The notes below the pieces were generated by a model, which had not been told where the DNA came from, did no database searches, and worked only from the letters and a program-made list of their open reading frames with translations. A stretch of DNA of 64,000 nucleotides from JAADHX01 sp964569385. GTDB lineage: Bacteria; Actinomycetota; Acidimicrobiia; Acidimicrobiales; Poriferisodalaceae. The DNA lies in contig CAZMUM010000021.1 of the NCBI GenBank assembly GCA_964569385.1, positions 1-64,000 on the forward strand. The letters run 5' to 3'. A program made the position numbers and the translations under genes. Below, piece after piece: positions 36,301 through 44,760 of this stretch (its first letter is position 1; every line of letters starts with the position of its first letter).

Positions 36301-38388
36301 GACACTGTCCGAGGCCACGATGGCGACGATCGCCTCGAGGGCTTCGGCGGTAACGACGTCATCATCGGCGGCGCTGGCAACGACATCATCACCGACACCT
36401 TCGGTGATGACGACCTCAAGGGCGGCCCGGGTAACGACGCCCTCCATGGCGGTCTCGGGTTCGACCTTCTGCAGCCCGGCCCTGGTGACGACTTCGCCGT
36501 TATCGGATCCGATCCCGGAGAAATCTTCGGCGGAACCGGCGACGATAAGTTGCAGGGCGGCGACTCCTTCGACGCGATCTTTGGCGGCGACGGTGACGAC
36601 TGGATTAACGGCGGATCCGGTGCCGATGCGATATTCGGCGACAACGCCGCTCCGCTCGAGGACAACCCTCTGGGCAGCGACGGCCACGACGTCCTACGCG
36701 GCGGCCCTGGTGACGATGCCATCGCAAGTGAAGGCGGCGACGACATCATGTTCGCCGGCACCGGAACCGACGAGTTCGACGGTATTGAAGGCTTCGACTG
36801 GGTCATCCACAAGGACGACCCACAACCGGCCGACTCCGACCTCGAACGCGTAGAGGGGCTGCCGAACCAGGTTGACCCTCTTGCCGACCGTTTCGACTTG
36901 GTCGAAGGTCTGTCAGGTTGGATGTTCGACGACGTCTTGCGTGGTGATGGTGAGATCCCCGACCTCTTTGGCGGTCTCATCCCCAACACGCTTGACCAGA
37001 ACGGCATCGACCGGATCACCGACCTTGACCTGCTGTTGCCGTTCGGCGCGACTTCCTTTGACGCCGGCAACATCATCCTTGGCGGCGGTGGTAGCGACCT
37101 CATCGAAGGACGTGGAACCGACGACATCATCGATGGCGACGCCTGGCTGAACGTTCAACTATTGGCGGGCGGTATTCGCTACGACAGCATGAGCGATCTT
37201 CAGGCCATGGTGTTCGACGGGTCGCTCGACCCTGGTGACATCACGATTGTTCGTGAGATCCTGTGGGAGCCGCCGGGCACCGACATCGATACCGCGGAGT
37301 TCGACGGACCGTTGGCCGACTACGACATCACCGAGAACGTCAACGGATCAGTCACAGTGGTCCATGCTAGAGGCCTCGGCGATGGCGTCGGTGGTAACTG
37401 CCCCGACATCAACTCGTTGTGTGATGACGGCACCGACACACTTTGGAACATAGAACGCCTGGCATTCTCCGATGTGATCATTGGTGCACCTTGCGCCGAC
37501 TGCTTGCTGCGAGTCACAACTGTGCCTCCAGTGGCCAGCCAGATCATTGTCGACGGATCACCAACAGACCGTTGGGGTCTCACCTGGATGAAGACATCGC
37601 CAGGGGCTCACGAAGTGTGCTTCACCGATGTTGAAGGCTGGGCCACGGCTCCTTGCGAAACAGTAAATGTTGCGCCTGGCGTCACTGGCGTAGTCAACGG
37701 TGCATTCACCCAGCAGGGGTTCATCCGTGTAGTTACCTCGCCAGCCGTGCAGTCCACCATCAGTATTGATGGTGTGGTGCGCAATGACTGGTCCGTATGG
37801 ACCGACTTCCCCGTTGGTCCAACCGAGGTTTGTTACGGCGATGTCGCCGGGTTCACCACTCCACCATGTGAGACACTTAACGTGGTAGCTGGCGCAACTA
37901 CCAACTTCACTGGCACCTTTGTTCCCGGCGCTGCTGTTGCTCCGGCAGGCCATGGCTTGCTCAGGGTGACAACCTCGTCGACACTTGGTGGCGGTGTAGC
38001 TTCCCAGATTTCGATCGACGGTGTTACCGCCGATCGCTGGGGCCTCAACTGGGTTAAGTTGCCGCCAGGTAACTATGAGGTTTGTTACGGCGACGTACCA
38101 AACCACAGCACGCCTGGATGTTCCATCGAAACCGTTGTAGCTGGTCAAACAACCGCAACCAACGGCGCCTTCGAGGCGAGGGGCATTCTGCGAGTACTCA
38201 CCCAGACGCCGCACCAGTCGACGATCTTCGTCGACGGCGTGCCACGTAACGACTGGGGCTTGTGGACCGATCTTCCGGTTGGGCCACGCGAGGTGTGCTT
38301 CGGCGAGGCAGCCGGGTTCACTCCAGCCTGCCAGTCCATCAACCTGGTCGCTGGCGTGCAAACGACAGTAACCGGGGTCTGGCCCTGA
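33346..38388 (+). CDS. Giant secreted animal-type haem peroxidase with RTX repeats and PEGA-like tail
   Basis: This 1680-residue protein has a Sec signal (about 25-50, FVALITVALIAALMPFSA) and an animal haem peroxidase domain (about 100-930). FFGQFFDHGLDL holds the distal His (about 265), SAVHHVFHAEHNRVVDDI is the conserved helix, and AYRFGHTMLNEDI holds the proximal haem ligand His653. From about residue 985 to 1130 there are Ca-binding RTX nonapeptides (GGAGNDIIT, GGDGDDWING). Residues 1386-1680 form four PEGA-like repeats (LRVTTVPPVASQIIVDG..). The peroxidase-RTX architecture is that of MopA, a Mn(II)-oxidising enzyme of marine alphaproteobacteria. The protein is expected outside the cell, and a very strong terminator follows. 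Confidence 0.92.
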   Translation: MKSTRKLSSRKGGLFKRARRARSAFVALITVALIAALMPFSAVTSPAAAAERDDLFPWQLADVLAPGVAPVGAGFEITLTDLAFILDQIKISEQHVGPTFDPADPCGNLIGPGPNQIPPAGSADQLPFGLRTLSGICNNLVPGQELFGATDEPFIRLATPEWRAAEGFDIDGPGGAPALPNSSYVPGTPNPITPFGPLVVDSQPRIISNLIVDQTPSNPAAIAAAGVGAVPGPSGSFNIENVTPDEGLSAPFNATLTFFGQFFDHGLDLTTKDGELVYMPLQVDDPLFDAGADTIPFTADDGPNFMLISRAQLNDPGAQAINQTSPFVDQNQTYTSSPSQQVFQREYATAGVDPDGGGLLTATSPLDTGRLLEGTVYAGLGGAPGGLTRWIDVKNQAINVLGFELDDVDVLSVPMMAANLYGAYVPGPLRGMPMIVTVGPDLVAGTADDVLVEGDLAAPVSTAALNAVPATAVVPAGRAWLADIAHAAVPGPGLVPDTDETCNPALPGSQLAMFCDDGDPTTYDNEMLDTHFICGDGRCNENIALSAVHHVFHAEHNRVVDDIKATLDASVVPPLDTTEALAFYAEWKPGGVWDGKRLFQAAKFITEMEYQHLAFEEFARTVQPQVNVFVGYDTTIDARIFSEFANTAYRFGHTMLNEDIRRFDTSTGADDSIGLIEAFLNPPEFFADGLGGFTKTAEEAAGGILAGTTTQIGEEIDEFVVEALRNELVGLPLDLAAVNLARGRDTGVPRLNSMRAQIFALTNSSPIFAPYDSWLDFGFSLKTQASLRNFVAAYGIYPDIQAATTLAGKRAAADIALADTAFMTGPPANTGVDDIDLWVGGLAEKNEIFGGLLGSTLNFIFELQMENLQDGDRFYYLHRLEGVPLLAQLEGNSFSEMIERNTTAEQLPANVFTVPTYTFDLDVVAPIPGGGIVDDPATPDWDETLLLVQMPDGTIRYPGADHALFSGRTGAFGPAGDMIQAGEGDDTVRGHDGDDRLEGFGGNDVIIGGAGNDIITDTFGDDDLKGGPGNDALHGGLGFDLLQPGPGDDFAVIGSDPGEIFGGTGDDKLQGGDSFDAIFGGDGDDWINGGSGADAIFGDNAAPLEDNPLGSDGHDVLRGGPGDDAIASEGGDDIMFAGTGTDEFDGIEGFDWVIHKDDPQPADSDLERVEGLPNQVDPLADRFDLVEGLSGWMFDDVLRGDGEIPDLFGGLIPNTLDQNGIDRITDLDLLLPFGATSFDAGNIILGGGGSDLIEGRGTDDIIDGDAWLNVQLLAGGIRYDSMSDLQAMVFDGSLDPGDITIVREILWEPPGTDIDTAEFDGPLADYDITENVNGSVTVVHARGLGDGVGGNCPDINSLCDDGTDTLWNIERLAFSDVIIGAPCADCLLRVTTVPPVASQIIVDGSPTDRWGLTWMKTSPGAHEVCFTDVEGWATAPCETVNVAPGVTGVVNGAFTQQGFIRVVTSPAVQSTISIDGVVRNDWSVWTDFPVGPTEVCYGDVAGFTTPPCETLNVVAGATTNFTGTFVPGAAVAPAGHGLLRVTTSSTLGGGVASQISIDGVTADRWGLNWVKLPPGNYEVCYGDVPNHSTPGCSIETVVAGQTTATNGAFEARGILRVLTQTPHQSTIFVDGVPRNDWGLWTDLPVGPREVCFGEAAGFTPACQSINLVAGVQTTVTGVWP

Positions 38389-38426
38389 GTTAACGCGGGA
38401 TTGAGCTAACAACTTACGTCTCACTC

Positions 38427-38470
38427 CTGACCCCCGGTCCGGGCCCTAACAGGCCCGGGCCGGGGGTCAG
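38427..38470 (+). terminator. Strong GC hairpin after the peroxidase gene
   Basis: Two 19-base arms (38427-38445 and 38452-38470) pair over their full length with a single G-T pair, around a six-base loop CTAACA. It lies 39 bases after the stop. No T run follows, as is common for actinobacterial terminators. Confidence 0.8.
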
Positions 38471-38676
38471 CTAATTCCCGAAGGGTCGACTGAGTAAAGA
38501 ATATCGATAGCGTCAGACTTACCCGCTAGGCGCCCTTACGCGGCGGCCGGCCGAGTTCGTACTCACGGCGACTCTCTGGCAGTTCGATCAAAATGGTGTT
38601 GCGTCTGGCTCCGCGGCCGACTGGTCTGATCTAGGGCTGCTTGACTAACGTCGGGTCGCCAGGCTTCAGGACACGC

Positions 38677-39834
38677 ATGGATCACGACCCCGATAACAAA
38701 GGACCGTTGGTGTCGGTGGTACTGCCATGTCTAAATGAGGCCGAATCAGTTGCTGGAACCGTCGTTGAGGCACTGGCCGGTCTTAGCAAGGCTGGAATTT
38801 CGGGCGAAGTAATTGTTGTCGATAATGGATCCCATGACGGGTCACCTGAATTGGCCCGCGACGCAGGCGCTCGAGTGGTTCATGAATCGGTGCCGGGATA
38901 CGGCGCTGCACTTCGTCGCGGCATAGGCGAAGCAAAGGGTCAAATTGGGGTGATGGCCGATGCTGACCTTACCTATGACCTCAACAACGTCGGTGTTCTT
39001 CTCGCCAAGATCGAAGCGGGATCCGATTTGGTGATCGCGTCGCGACTTGACGGAGCCAACTTGGGCACGATGCCGTTGACTCATCGATTGATCGGTACCC
39101 CTGCTATCAGTTTCATCTTGCGTCGCCTCACCGCCGATGAGGTGAGGATTCGTGACAGCCAGTCTGGGTATCGCGCCTTCAAACTCGACCGTGTACGCGA
39201 ATTGGAGCTACAGACAAACGGCATGGAGTTTGCCTCTGAAATGCTTCTTCGAGCGGGCGAGACCGGCCTTGTAATCGACGAAGTGCGTCTGCCGTACAGG
39301 GCTAGAGTGGGGGAGTCGAAGCTCAATCCGATGACCGACGGAGTCCGTCATCTAAAGCTACTCACGCTTTTGGCTCCCAAACTTGCCCTGTTGTGGCCGG
39401 GCGTCGCTACGGGAGTTTTGGGTCTTGTGTTGACTGGGGCATCGCTGCTCCAGCCCGATGGGCTCACCCTTGGTGAGGCTCGTTGGCAGCCGGTGTTCTT
39501 CGCTCCGATCTTGTTGGTGGTGGCATCGTTGCTGTTGGTCAGTTACTTGGTTCTTGGTGTCGCGAGCCCATTAACGGATAAGCCAGGTGCCAGCCCTCGT
39601 GTGTTGCGAATCAGGCTGGCCAATATTGGTGTTGGGCTCATTACAAGCGGCGTGGCCCTAAATGGTGTGTTGTTCGTTCGCTGGGCCTCTGGAGCCGACG
39701 CGTGGTCGCGAAACCTTGCGCTGGCCGGTATGGCTCAGGGTTTAACCCTGTCGGGCGCAGTGTGGGCTATGAGCGCATTCTTGTATTGGCTTCTTCAGCG
39801 CCAGAGCGAATACAGGGCTTACGTCGCGCAATAG
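38677..39834 (+). CDS. Family 2 glycosyltransferase, DPM1/GtrB-like, with C-terminal membrane helices
   Basis: This 385-residue protein has a GT-A domain (about 10-220): VSVVLPCLNEAESV, VDNGSHDGS, the DxD-containing MADADLTYDL, and RDSQSGYRAFK. It resembles polyprenyl-phosphate sugar transferases. Four hydrophobic helices follow (LALLWPGVATGVLGLVL, FAPILLVVASLLLV, and two more). It probably loads a sugar onto a lipid carrier for the nearby glycan pathway. ATG 38677 (MDHDPDNK) was preferred over the upstream TTG 38641. Confidence 0.9.
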   Translation: MDHDPDNKGPLVSVVLPCLNEAESVAGTVVEALAGLSKAGISGEVIVVDNGSHDGSPELARDAGARVVHESVPGYGAALRRGIGEAKGQIGVMADADLTYDLNNVGVLLAKIEAGSDLVIASRLDGANLGTMPLTHRLIGTPAISFILRRLTADEVRIRDSQSGYRAFKLDRVRELELQTNGMEFASEMLLRAGETGLVIDEVRLPYRARVGESKLNPMTDGVRHLKLLTLLAPKLALLWPGVATGVLGLVLTGASLLQPDGLTLGEARWQPVFFAPILLVVASLLLVSYLVLGVASPLTDKPGASPRVLRIRLANIGVGLITSGVALNGVLFVRWASGADAWSRNLALAGMAQGLTLSGAVWAMSAFLYWLLQRQSEYRAYVAQ

Positions 39835-39837
39835 GCA

Positions 39838-40278
39838 GCTGCCTGGCGTGGCCGGGCGCTTGGGTCTGACCGTGAAATCCAAGCCGGTATCGGCCAGTTA
39901 CTCCCGGGTCGCCTCGACACCTTCGTCTGTTGCCGAAGCCAGCACTAATGTCGAACCGTTCTCGTGGCAGCAGTGGCAGCGGCTGGCTCGCAGCATCTGC
40001 CCCAAGATCGAGATGTACGTCAGGCCGGTGAGCCGAAGATTGGCGGGTACCAGATTGCCGTTGTCTCGTAAGTACTCACGATCGCCACAAGCAACCTCTG
40101 TCACTCTATGTGATCACGGCGGAGAGGTGGGCAGACCTCGCCGAAGAAATCCGTGCTTGGTGGTCTCCTGGGGTGGCCGGCCGTCGTTAACTGTGATGAG
40201 AAAGAAAACGACCGTTACGTATTCGACCTCAACCTGGTCGCCGGGCGGTGCTGAACGGTTCCAACAAAGGGAGTGCAC
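39838..40278. other. 440-bp region without a firm gene
   Basis: A plus-strand frame (39848-40282) has no recognisable motif and a shadow-like composition. On the minus strand a 68-codon frame (40104-39898) encodes a Cys-rich peptide with SRCHCCHENGS, which could be a small protein but has no other support. The last 15 bases hold the AAAGGGAG ribosome site of the next gene. Confidence 0.35.
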
Positions 40279-40881
40279 ATGAGACTTAAGGGTCCGATGA
40301 CGATAGTAAAGACGATTCTTGCATCGATGGTGTTGGTAGTGACGATCGGGGTAGTGGCTGCTTCGGCCAACACGACATACACCTTCAACACTGACGAAGC
40401 CAAGACCGAGTTCCTCGCCGGACAGCTGACGTCAACCGAATCGAGTGCTCCGGTTCCTGTTCTACTTGCTGCTTCGGCAGCGGCGGCGACGGATACCGAA
40501 GTGGCTGGAGTGGTACGTGACGTTGCGACTGCACCTCCGGCCGCATCGTTAGGACAGGCCGCGGCGGTGGACTCGACAACCACGTCAACTTCCACGAGCT
40601 CGACCTCTACAACGTCGACTTCTTCAACGTCGACTTCGGTCGTGACCACGACGTCGGGTCCAGCTGCGATTGCCGATGAAACTTCTGTCGGCCATGATGA
40701 CGATTCGAGCGATGACGATTCGAGCGATGACGATTCGAGCGATGACGATTCGAGCGATGACGATTCGANNNNNNNNNNNNNNNNNNNNNNNNNNNNNNNN
40801 NNNNNNNNNNNNNNNNNNNNNNNNNNNNNNNNNNNNNNNNNNNNNNNNNNNNNNNNNNNNNNNNNNNNCGATGACGACTAG
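40279..40881 (+). CDS. Secreted Ser/Thr-rich protein with Asp-Ser repeat tail (assembly gap inside)
   Basis: The protein has a signal peptide (TIVKTILASMVLVVTIGVVAASA), a short ordered part (TTYTFNTDEAKTEFLAG), a Ser/Thr stalk (STTTSTSTSSTSTT) and a C-terminal acidic repeat DDDSS encoded by a 15-base tandem repeat. The scaffold breaks inside this repeat; after 100 N the frame ends in DDD-stop, so the real repeat number is unknown. ATG 40279 is preceded by AAAGGGAG. Acidic Asp-Ser repeats bind divalent cations such as Ca or Mn. No family is recognised. Similar acidic tracts occur in the genes at 46.9 kb and 50.3 kb. Confidence 0.7.
   Translation: MRLKGPMTIVKTILASMVLVVTIGVVAASANTTYTFNTDEAKTEFLAGQLTSTESSAPVPVLLAASAAAATDTEVAGVVRDVATAPPAASLGQAAAVDSTTTSTSTSSTSTTSTSSTSTSVVTTTSGPAAIADETSVGHDDDSSDDDSSDDDSSDDDSSDDDSXXXXXXXXXXXXXXXXXXXXXXXXXXXXXXXXXXDDD
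40696..40768 (+). repeat. 15-bp tandem repeat GATGACGATTCGAGC
   Basis: Four complete copies (40696-40755) and one partial copy run into the assembly gap. The unit keeps the reading frame and encodes DDDSS. Repeat collapse is the evident cause of the gap. Confidence 0.95.
40769..40868. other. Assembly gap of 100 N
   Basis: Exactly 100 N, the usual placeholder for a gap of unknown size. The flanking repeat suggests that the missing sequence is further 15-base units. Confidence 0.95.
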
Positions 40882-41094
40882 AACCTAAAGTTGTTTCGGG
40901 CGCCTCTGGCGGTCGAATTCTGGCAGTCCGAGTCGATCGAAGTTACTGATCGCAGTGTCCAACGACGGCGGCGACGCTGAAGCACACTGCAATATTTGCA
41001 CGACTTCTCCTGAACATTCCTCCCGAAGACTTTGCTCTCGTCGGTGATCTGGCATCGTGACAGATATAGATCGACCGAACTCGAGTGACCTGAG

Positions 41095-42243
41095 ATGACG
41101 ATGGATCGTGACCAACTGCGTGTGCTCGCCTTCTGCGACTACTTTGCCGATCCGATGGTCGGCGGAGCCGAGCGGGTCACGGCTGAGGTACTGGGAAGAA
41201 TTGCTCAAGCCGAGCCGGTCGAGATTGTGCTCGTCAGTGGGGTCGGGCGTGGCCTTCGGAAACCGAGTCTGGCGAAAGTTCAAGTTGTCCATAGTCGTGG
41301 CCTCGACCTGACGCGTGTCGTCGGGGCACAGCTGCTCGTAGCGCCTCTACTGGTTTGGCACGGCTTCAAACAGTCAAAAAAGCTGCATCCTCATGTCATC
41401 TATTCGGCCAGCACTCATTTCTTCGGAACGCTGGTAGCGGCGTTTGTGGCCACGGTAACGCGCAAGCCACTTGTTGTTACCGCCCACCTCGGCGACGTTG
41501 AATCTTTGGGGCGATACACCCGCCTCGCGGCGAGGGCATACGAACAAACGATTGGGCGGCTATTGCTCAGCCGAGCAGAGCGGGTCATTGCTGTATCAGA
41601 GTCGGTTCGAGAACATCTGGTGAGCGTCGGTGCTGACCCGAACAAAATCAGTGTGGTCGAGAACGGTGTCGACACCGCGATGTTTGCGCCGTCGGCGGAC
41701 GGCACCGATCAATCTGATCGAACATGCGATGTTGTAGTTGTCGGGCGCCTCATCGCTAACAAAGGCACCCTTGACGTAGCCGAGGCTCTTCAGTTCGTCA
41801 CTAGCGATGTAGTCGTAAACTTCATCGGTAGTGGACCGCTTACTTCGGCCCTGAGTGACAAGGCCACGATCGACCGACGCATCAGGCTTGCAGGCCACAG
41901 CGATGATGTTGCGTCAGAATTGGCTACAGCTCCGATCTTTGTTCGATACTCAACAACTGAGGGCCGCTCGTTGGCGCTGCTCGAAGCAATGGCGAGTGGG
42001 TGTGCGGTCATTGTCTCCGACATCGCTGCCAACCGAGATTTGGTGGATCACGAACGCAACGGCCTCGTTATTCCCTTGAGCGAGCCGGAACGACTGGCGG
42101 CGGCGATCGATCTTCTCGTCACCGATGCTCAACTTCGGTACGAGCTCGGACGCGCAGCTCGCGCCGATGTCGATCAACTCGATTGGGATTCGGTGGCGCT
42201 GAGGACCCATAAGGTCATTAGCGACGCCGCCGACTGGTCGTAG
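41095..42243 (+). CDS. Family 4 glycosyltransferase
   Basis: This 382-residue protein has the GT-B fold of retaining GT4 enzymes: N-terminal CDYFADPMVGGAERV (acceptor side), VVGRLIANKGTLDVAEAL at the start of the donor domain, and the E-x7-E motif in STTEGRSLALLEAMASG. It uses a nucleotide sugar to extend a glycan. Its stop lies two bases before the oxidoreductase gene, and the GT-C-like gene follows, forming a three-gene unit. Donor and acceptor are unknown. Confidence 0.9.
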   Translation: MTMDRDQLRVLAFCDYFADPMVGGAERVTAEVLGRIAQAEPVEIVLVSGVGRGLRKPSLAKVQVVHSRGLDLTRVVGAQLLVAPLLVWHGFKQSKKLHPHVIYSASTHFFGTLVAAFVATVTRKPLVVTAHLGDVESLGRYTRLAARAYEQTIGRLLLSRAERVIAVSESVREHLVSVGADPNKISVVENGVDTAMFAPSADGTDQSDRTCDVVVVGRLIANKGTLDVAEALQFVTSDVVVNFIGSGPLTSALSDKATIDRRIRLAGHSDDVASELATAPIFVRYSTTEGRSLALLEAMASGCAVIVSDIAANRDLVDHERNGLVIPLSEPERLAAAIDLLVTDAQLRYELGRAARADVDQLDWDSVALRTHKVISDAADWS

Positions 42244-42245
42244 TT

Positions 42246-43253
42246 GTGAGTGTTCGAATCGGAGTCATCGGCGCCGGGTGGGTGAGCGCGTCTCGCCACC
42301 AGCCGGCGATCAAACGCGCCGATGCGGCCGAACTAGTCGCGGTGTACGACCGAAACCCCGACAAGACGTCAACCAAAGACGGCAACGCCGTCTGGACCTC
42401 AGACATCGACGAACTCTACGGCCTGGGGCTAGATGCGGTTTCTATTTGTACGCCACCGGACTCGCATTACGACCTAACGATCGACGCGTTAGGGCGCGGC
42501 GTCCACGTGTTCTGCGAGAAACCTATGGCCATGAACATCGGCGAGGCCGAAGCCATGGTCACCGCTGCAGCCGAGGCCGATCGGCTGCTCTGCGTGTCGC
42601 ACAATTTCTTGTGGTCATCGGCCATGGTCAAGGCTCGAAAGGCCATTGACGCGGCCGGCCAGTTGCTTTATGTCTCGGCGACTCAGTTGAGCAGCGACAA
42701 TCGTCGATTGCCGCGATGGTTTTCAGACCTTCCCGGAGGTCTCTTGTTCGACGAAATACCGCACATCCTCTACATCTTCAACGATCTACTTGGGCCAGAT
42801 TTATCCATCGACGATGTGCGCCCTCACTGGGCCGATCGAATCTCCGAGCCACAATCATGCTCGATCATTATGAGTGGTTCAAAGGGCACCGGCCACGTGA
42901 ACATCGTGTTTGGGGCTCCGGTCTCGGAATGGCATGTCACATCGGTTTCGGAGCGCTCAGTCGTGGACGTGGACCTATTTCGCGACGTGATGATCTCGAC
43001 AGGATCCGATGGCGAACACAAAGCCAGAGATGTGTTGGCTACCTCGCTGCGCGTTACCGGCGGTCATCTGCTCGGGTTTGCCGCATCGGGGGCGCGCCTC
43101 GCCATGGGTCGTCAGTACTGGGGCCATGACACCTTGTTGGCAAGCTTTGTCGACGCAATTGAATCTGGAAGACCCTCGCCCGTGTCGACCCAGAGCGCCC
43201 TGGCCGTGGTTAGAGCCTCCGACCAAGTCGTCAACGGTCTAGTCCGTGACTGA
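42246..43253 (+). CDS. Gfo/Idh/MocA family oxidoreductase
   Basis: This 335-residue NAD(P)-dependent enzyme has an N-terminal Rossmann motif (IGVIGAGWVSASRHQPAI) and the family motif VFCEKPMAMN with the catalytic-region Lys, followed by the alpha/beta substrate domain. Members oxidise or reduce sugars and sugar nucleotides; the glycosyltransferase neighbours suggest work on a sugar precursor. It starts at GTG two bases after the GT4 stop and overlaps the next GTG start by eight bases. Confidence 0.92.
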   Translation: MSVRIGVIGAGWVSASRHQPAIKRADAAELVAVYDRNPDKTSTKDGNAVWTSDIDELYGLGLDAVSICTPPDSHYDLTIDALGRGVHVFCEKPMAMNIGEAEAMVTAAAEADRLLCVSHNFLWSSAMVKARKAIDAAGQLLYVSATQLSSDNRRLPRWFSDLPGGLLFDEIPHILYIFNDLLGPDLSIDDVRPHWADRISEPQSCSIIMSGSKGTGHVNIVFGAPVSEWHVTSVSERSVVDVDLFRDVMISTGSDGEHKARDVLATSLRVTGGHLLGFAASGARLAMGRQYWGHDTLLASFVDAIESGRPSPVSTQSALAVVRASDQVVNGLVRD

Positions 43254-44760
43254 GCTGTTCTTATCGCGAGGTTCGCAGAGGCTTCTATTCGGTGGTGTGG
43301 TCGGTGCCATGGTGATAGTCCGCTTCGTTGTTTATAGCAGCGGGGGCGCGCCGCCAACCGTCGATGCTGGCAACTGGCTGGCGTTCGGCGACTCGCTGTT
43401 GGGCGATGGCATACGCGACTCCTCGATCGCGTACCCACCGGTGGTTCCGTTGCTAACGAAGGCAGCGGTTGCCATGTTTGGGTTGACGGTCGGTGTGTCG
43501 TTGTTAGCTGCGATTGCGACAGCAGCGCCGGCGGTGGGGTTGTTCCACACCCTAGGGGCGTTCGGAATTGGACGACTCCGGTTAGTGCCGACGCTGCTGC
43601 TGTTGTGTGTTGGATCGATTAGCGAAGCCGCCGCGTGGGGCGGGTTCCCGCAACTGTTGGCGATGGGTGTTCTTCCCGTGGGGGTGCTCCTGGGTCATAG
43701 ATTGGTGGTTGGCCCAAGCCGCCGAACTGCGGTCTCGTTCGGGTTGGCGCTTATGGCCTCGTTCGCCATCTCGCACTTCGTGTCGGCCATCCTGGTGTTG
43801 GCGGTGGCGCTGCTTGTCATCCACCACTTGATCCGAGCCTGGTCGGTTGGTTGGGTGACGGCCATGGCAAAACACGCCATCTGGGTCTTGCTGCCGCTGG
43901 TATGGCTCATCCCCATCTACTGGAATCTGATCGATGCGATCTTGCTCAACCCAAACGAGTTTGGCGATCTCGACAACGTCACCTTCAGCAACCTCTTCAA
44001 CCGCCTCGAGCACATCTACTCCGATGCGCCGATTATGTGGCGGCTGATGGTTCCTCTAACGATAGTTACCCCGTGGTTATCGTGGCGAAATCGGGCTAGC
44101 GCCCAGATGTACGTCTTTTCGTCGTTGTACTTCGCTACCGGGTTGCTGCTGGTTGTCACTCGCGAGAGCCGGTATCTGTATCTGCTCCCAATGTTGGCGA
44201 TGCTTGCATCGTCGGTCTGGTTGGCCGAAACCGAATCGCGTTATGAAGGCGCTACTTCCAAACTCTCCGCTCGACAAGTTCGGCTCGTGGTCGCATTCGT
44301 CGTGATTGTGCTTTTCGGCCAGGCTTTCGGCGGTATCCGCCAGCTCGATAATCAACGAGACTTCTACGCGGTGATGCGGCCACCATTGATCGACGCCATC
44401 GAGGCCGCGGATGATCTTGCTGGGCCCGGTGAGGTAATTGCTGTTCCGTCAGTTCGTGGAGCGCCCATTGGGTGGTGGGTCGAAGCGTTAAGCAACAATC
44501 AGGTGCTCTATGGTTCGCCGTTGCGGTGGCTAAACTTCGCCGACGAGGTCGACCGGGCTGGCCGCGCCAACGAGATTTTTCAGGCCGACTTTCCCAACTC
44601 TGAGTCTCTCGAACTCCTTCGGGAGGCCGATGTGTCGGTGGTTCTGGTGCCAAGAACTTGGACCTGGTTCGACCATGATCGCGTATTAACCTGGGCCGCA
44701 ACCAATGACATCGAAGTGGAGTTGATCAACGGCGACGCAGTGGTGTTGTCGGTCGGTTAG
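43246..44760 (+). CDS. Polytopic membrane protein, GT-C glycosyltransferase-like
   Basis: This 504-residue protein has about ten membrane helices followed by a soluble C-terminal part (about 375-504). An acidic residue after the first helix (PPTVDAGNWLAFGDS) and the helix layout resemble GT-C enzymes that use polyprenyl-phosphate sugars, but no diagnostic motif beyond that is seen. Translational overlap with the oxidoreductase indicates the same pathway as the GT4. The stop overlaps the convergent gene by four bases. Confidence 0.7.
   Translation: MTELFLSRGSQRLLFGGVVGAMVIVRFVVYSSGGAPPTVDAGNWLAFGDSLLGDGIRDSSIAYPPVVPLLTKAAVAMFGLTVGVSLLAAIATAAPAVGLFHTLGAFGIGRLRLVPTLLLLCVGSISEAAAWGGFPQLLAMGVLPVGVLLGHRLVVGPSRRTAVSFGLALMASFAISHFVSAILVLAVALLVIHHLIRAWSVGWVTAMAKHAIWVLLPLVWLIPIYWNLIDAILLNPNEFGDLDNVTFSNLFNRLEHIYSDAPIMWRLMVPLTIVTPWLSWRNRASAQMYVFSSLYFATGLLLVVTRESRYLYLLPMLAMLASSVWLAETESRYEGATSKLSARQVRLVVAFVVIVLFGQAFGGIRQLDNQRDFYAVMRPPLIDAIEAADDLAGPGEVIAVPSVRGAPIGWWVEALSNNQVLYGSPLRWLNFADEVDRAGRANEIFQADFPNSESLELLREADVSVVLVPRTWTWFDHDRVLTWAATNDIEVELINGDAVVLSVG

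Noticed and set aside
39838..40278. Riboswitch upstream of the Asp-Ser protein
   Set aside because: I compared the region by eye with c-di-GMP and c-di-AMP riboswitch patterns and found no convincing core motif.
39848..40282. 144-codon plus-strand ORF as a gene
   Set aside because: No motif, no ribosome site, Arg/Ser-rich composition typical of a shadow frame, and overlap with the start of the following secreted protein.
40696..40768. CRISPR-like repeat array
   Set aside because: The 15-base units have no spacers and keep a coding frame for DDDSS.
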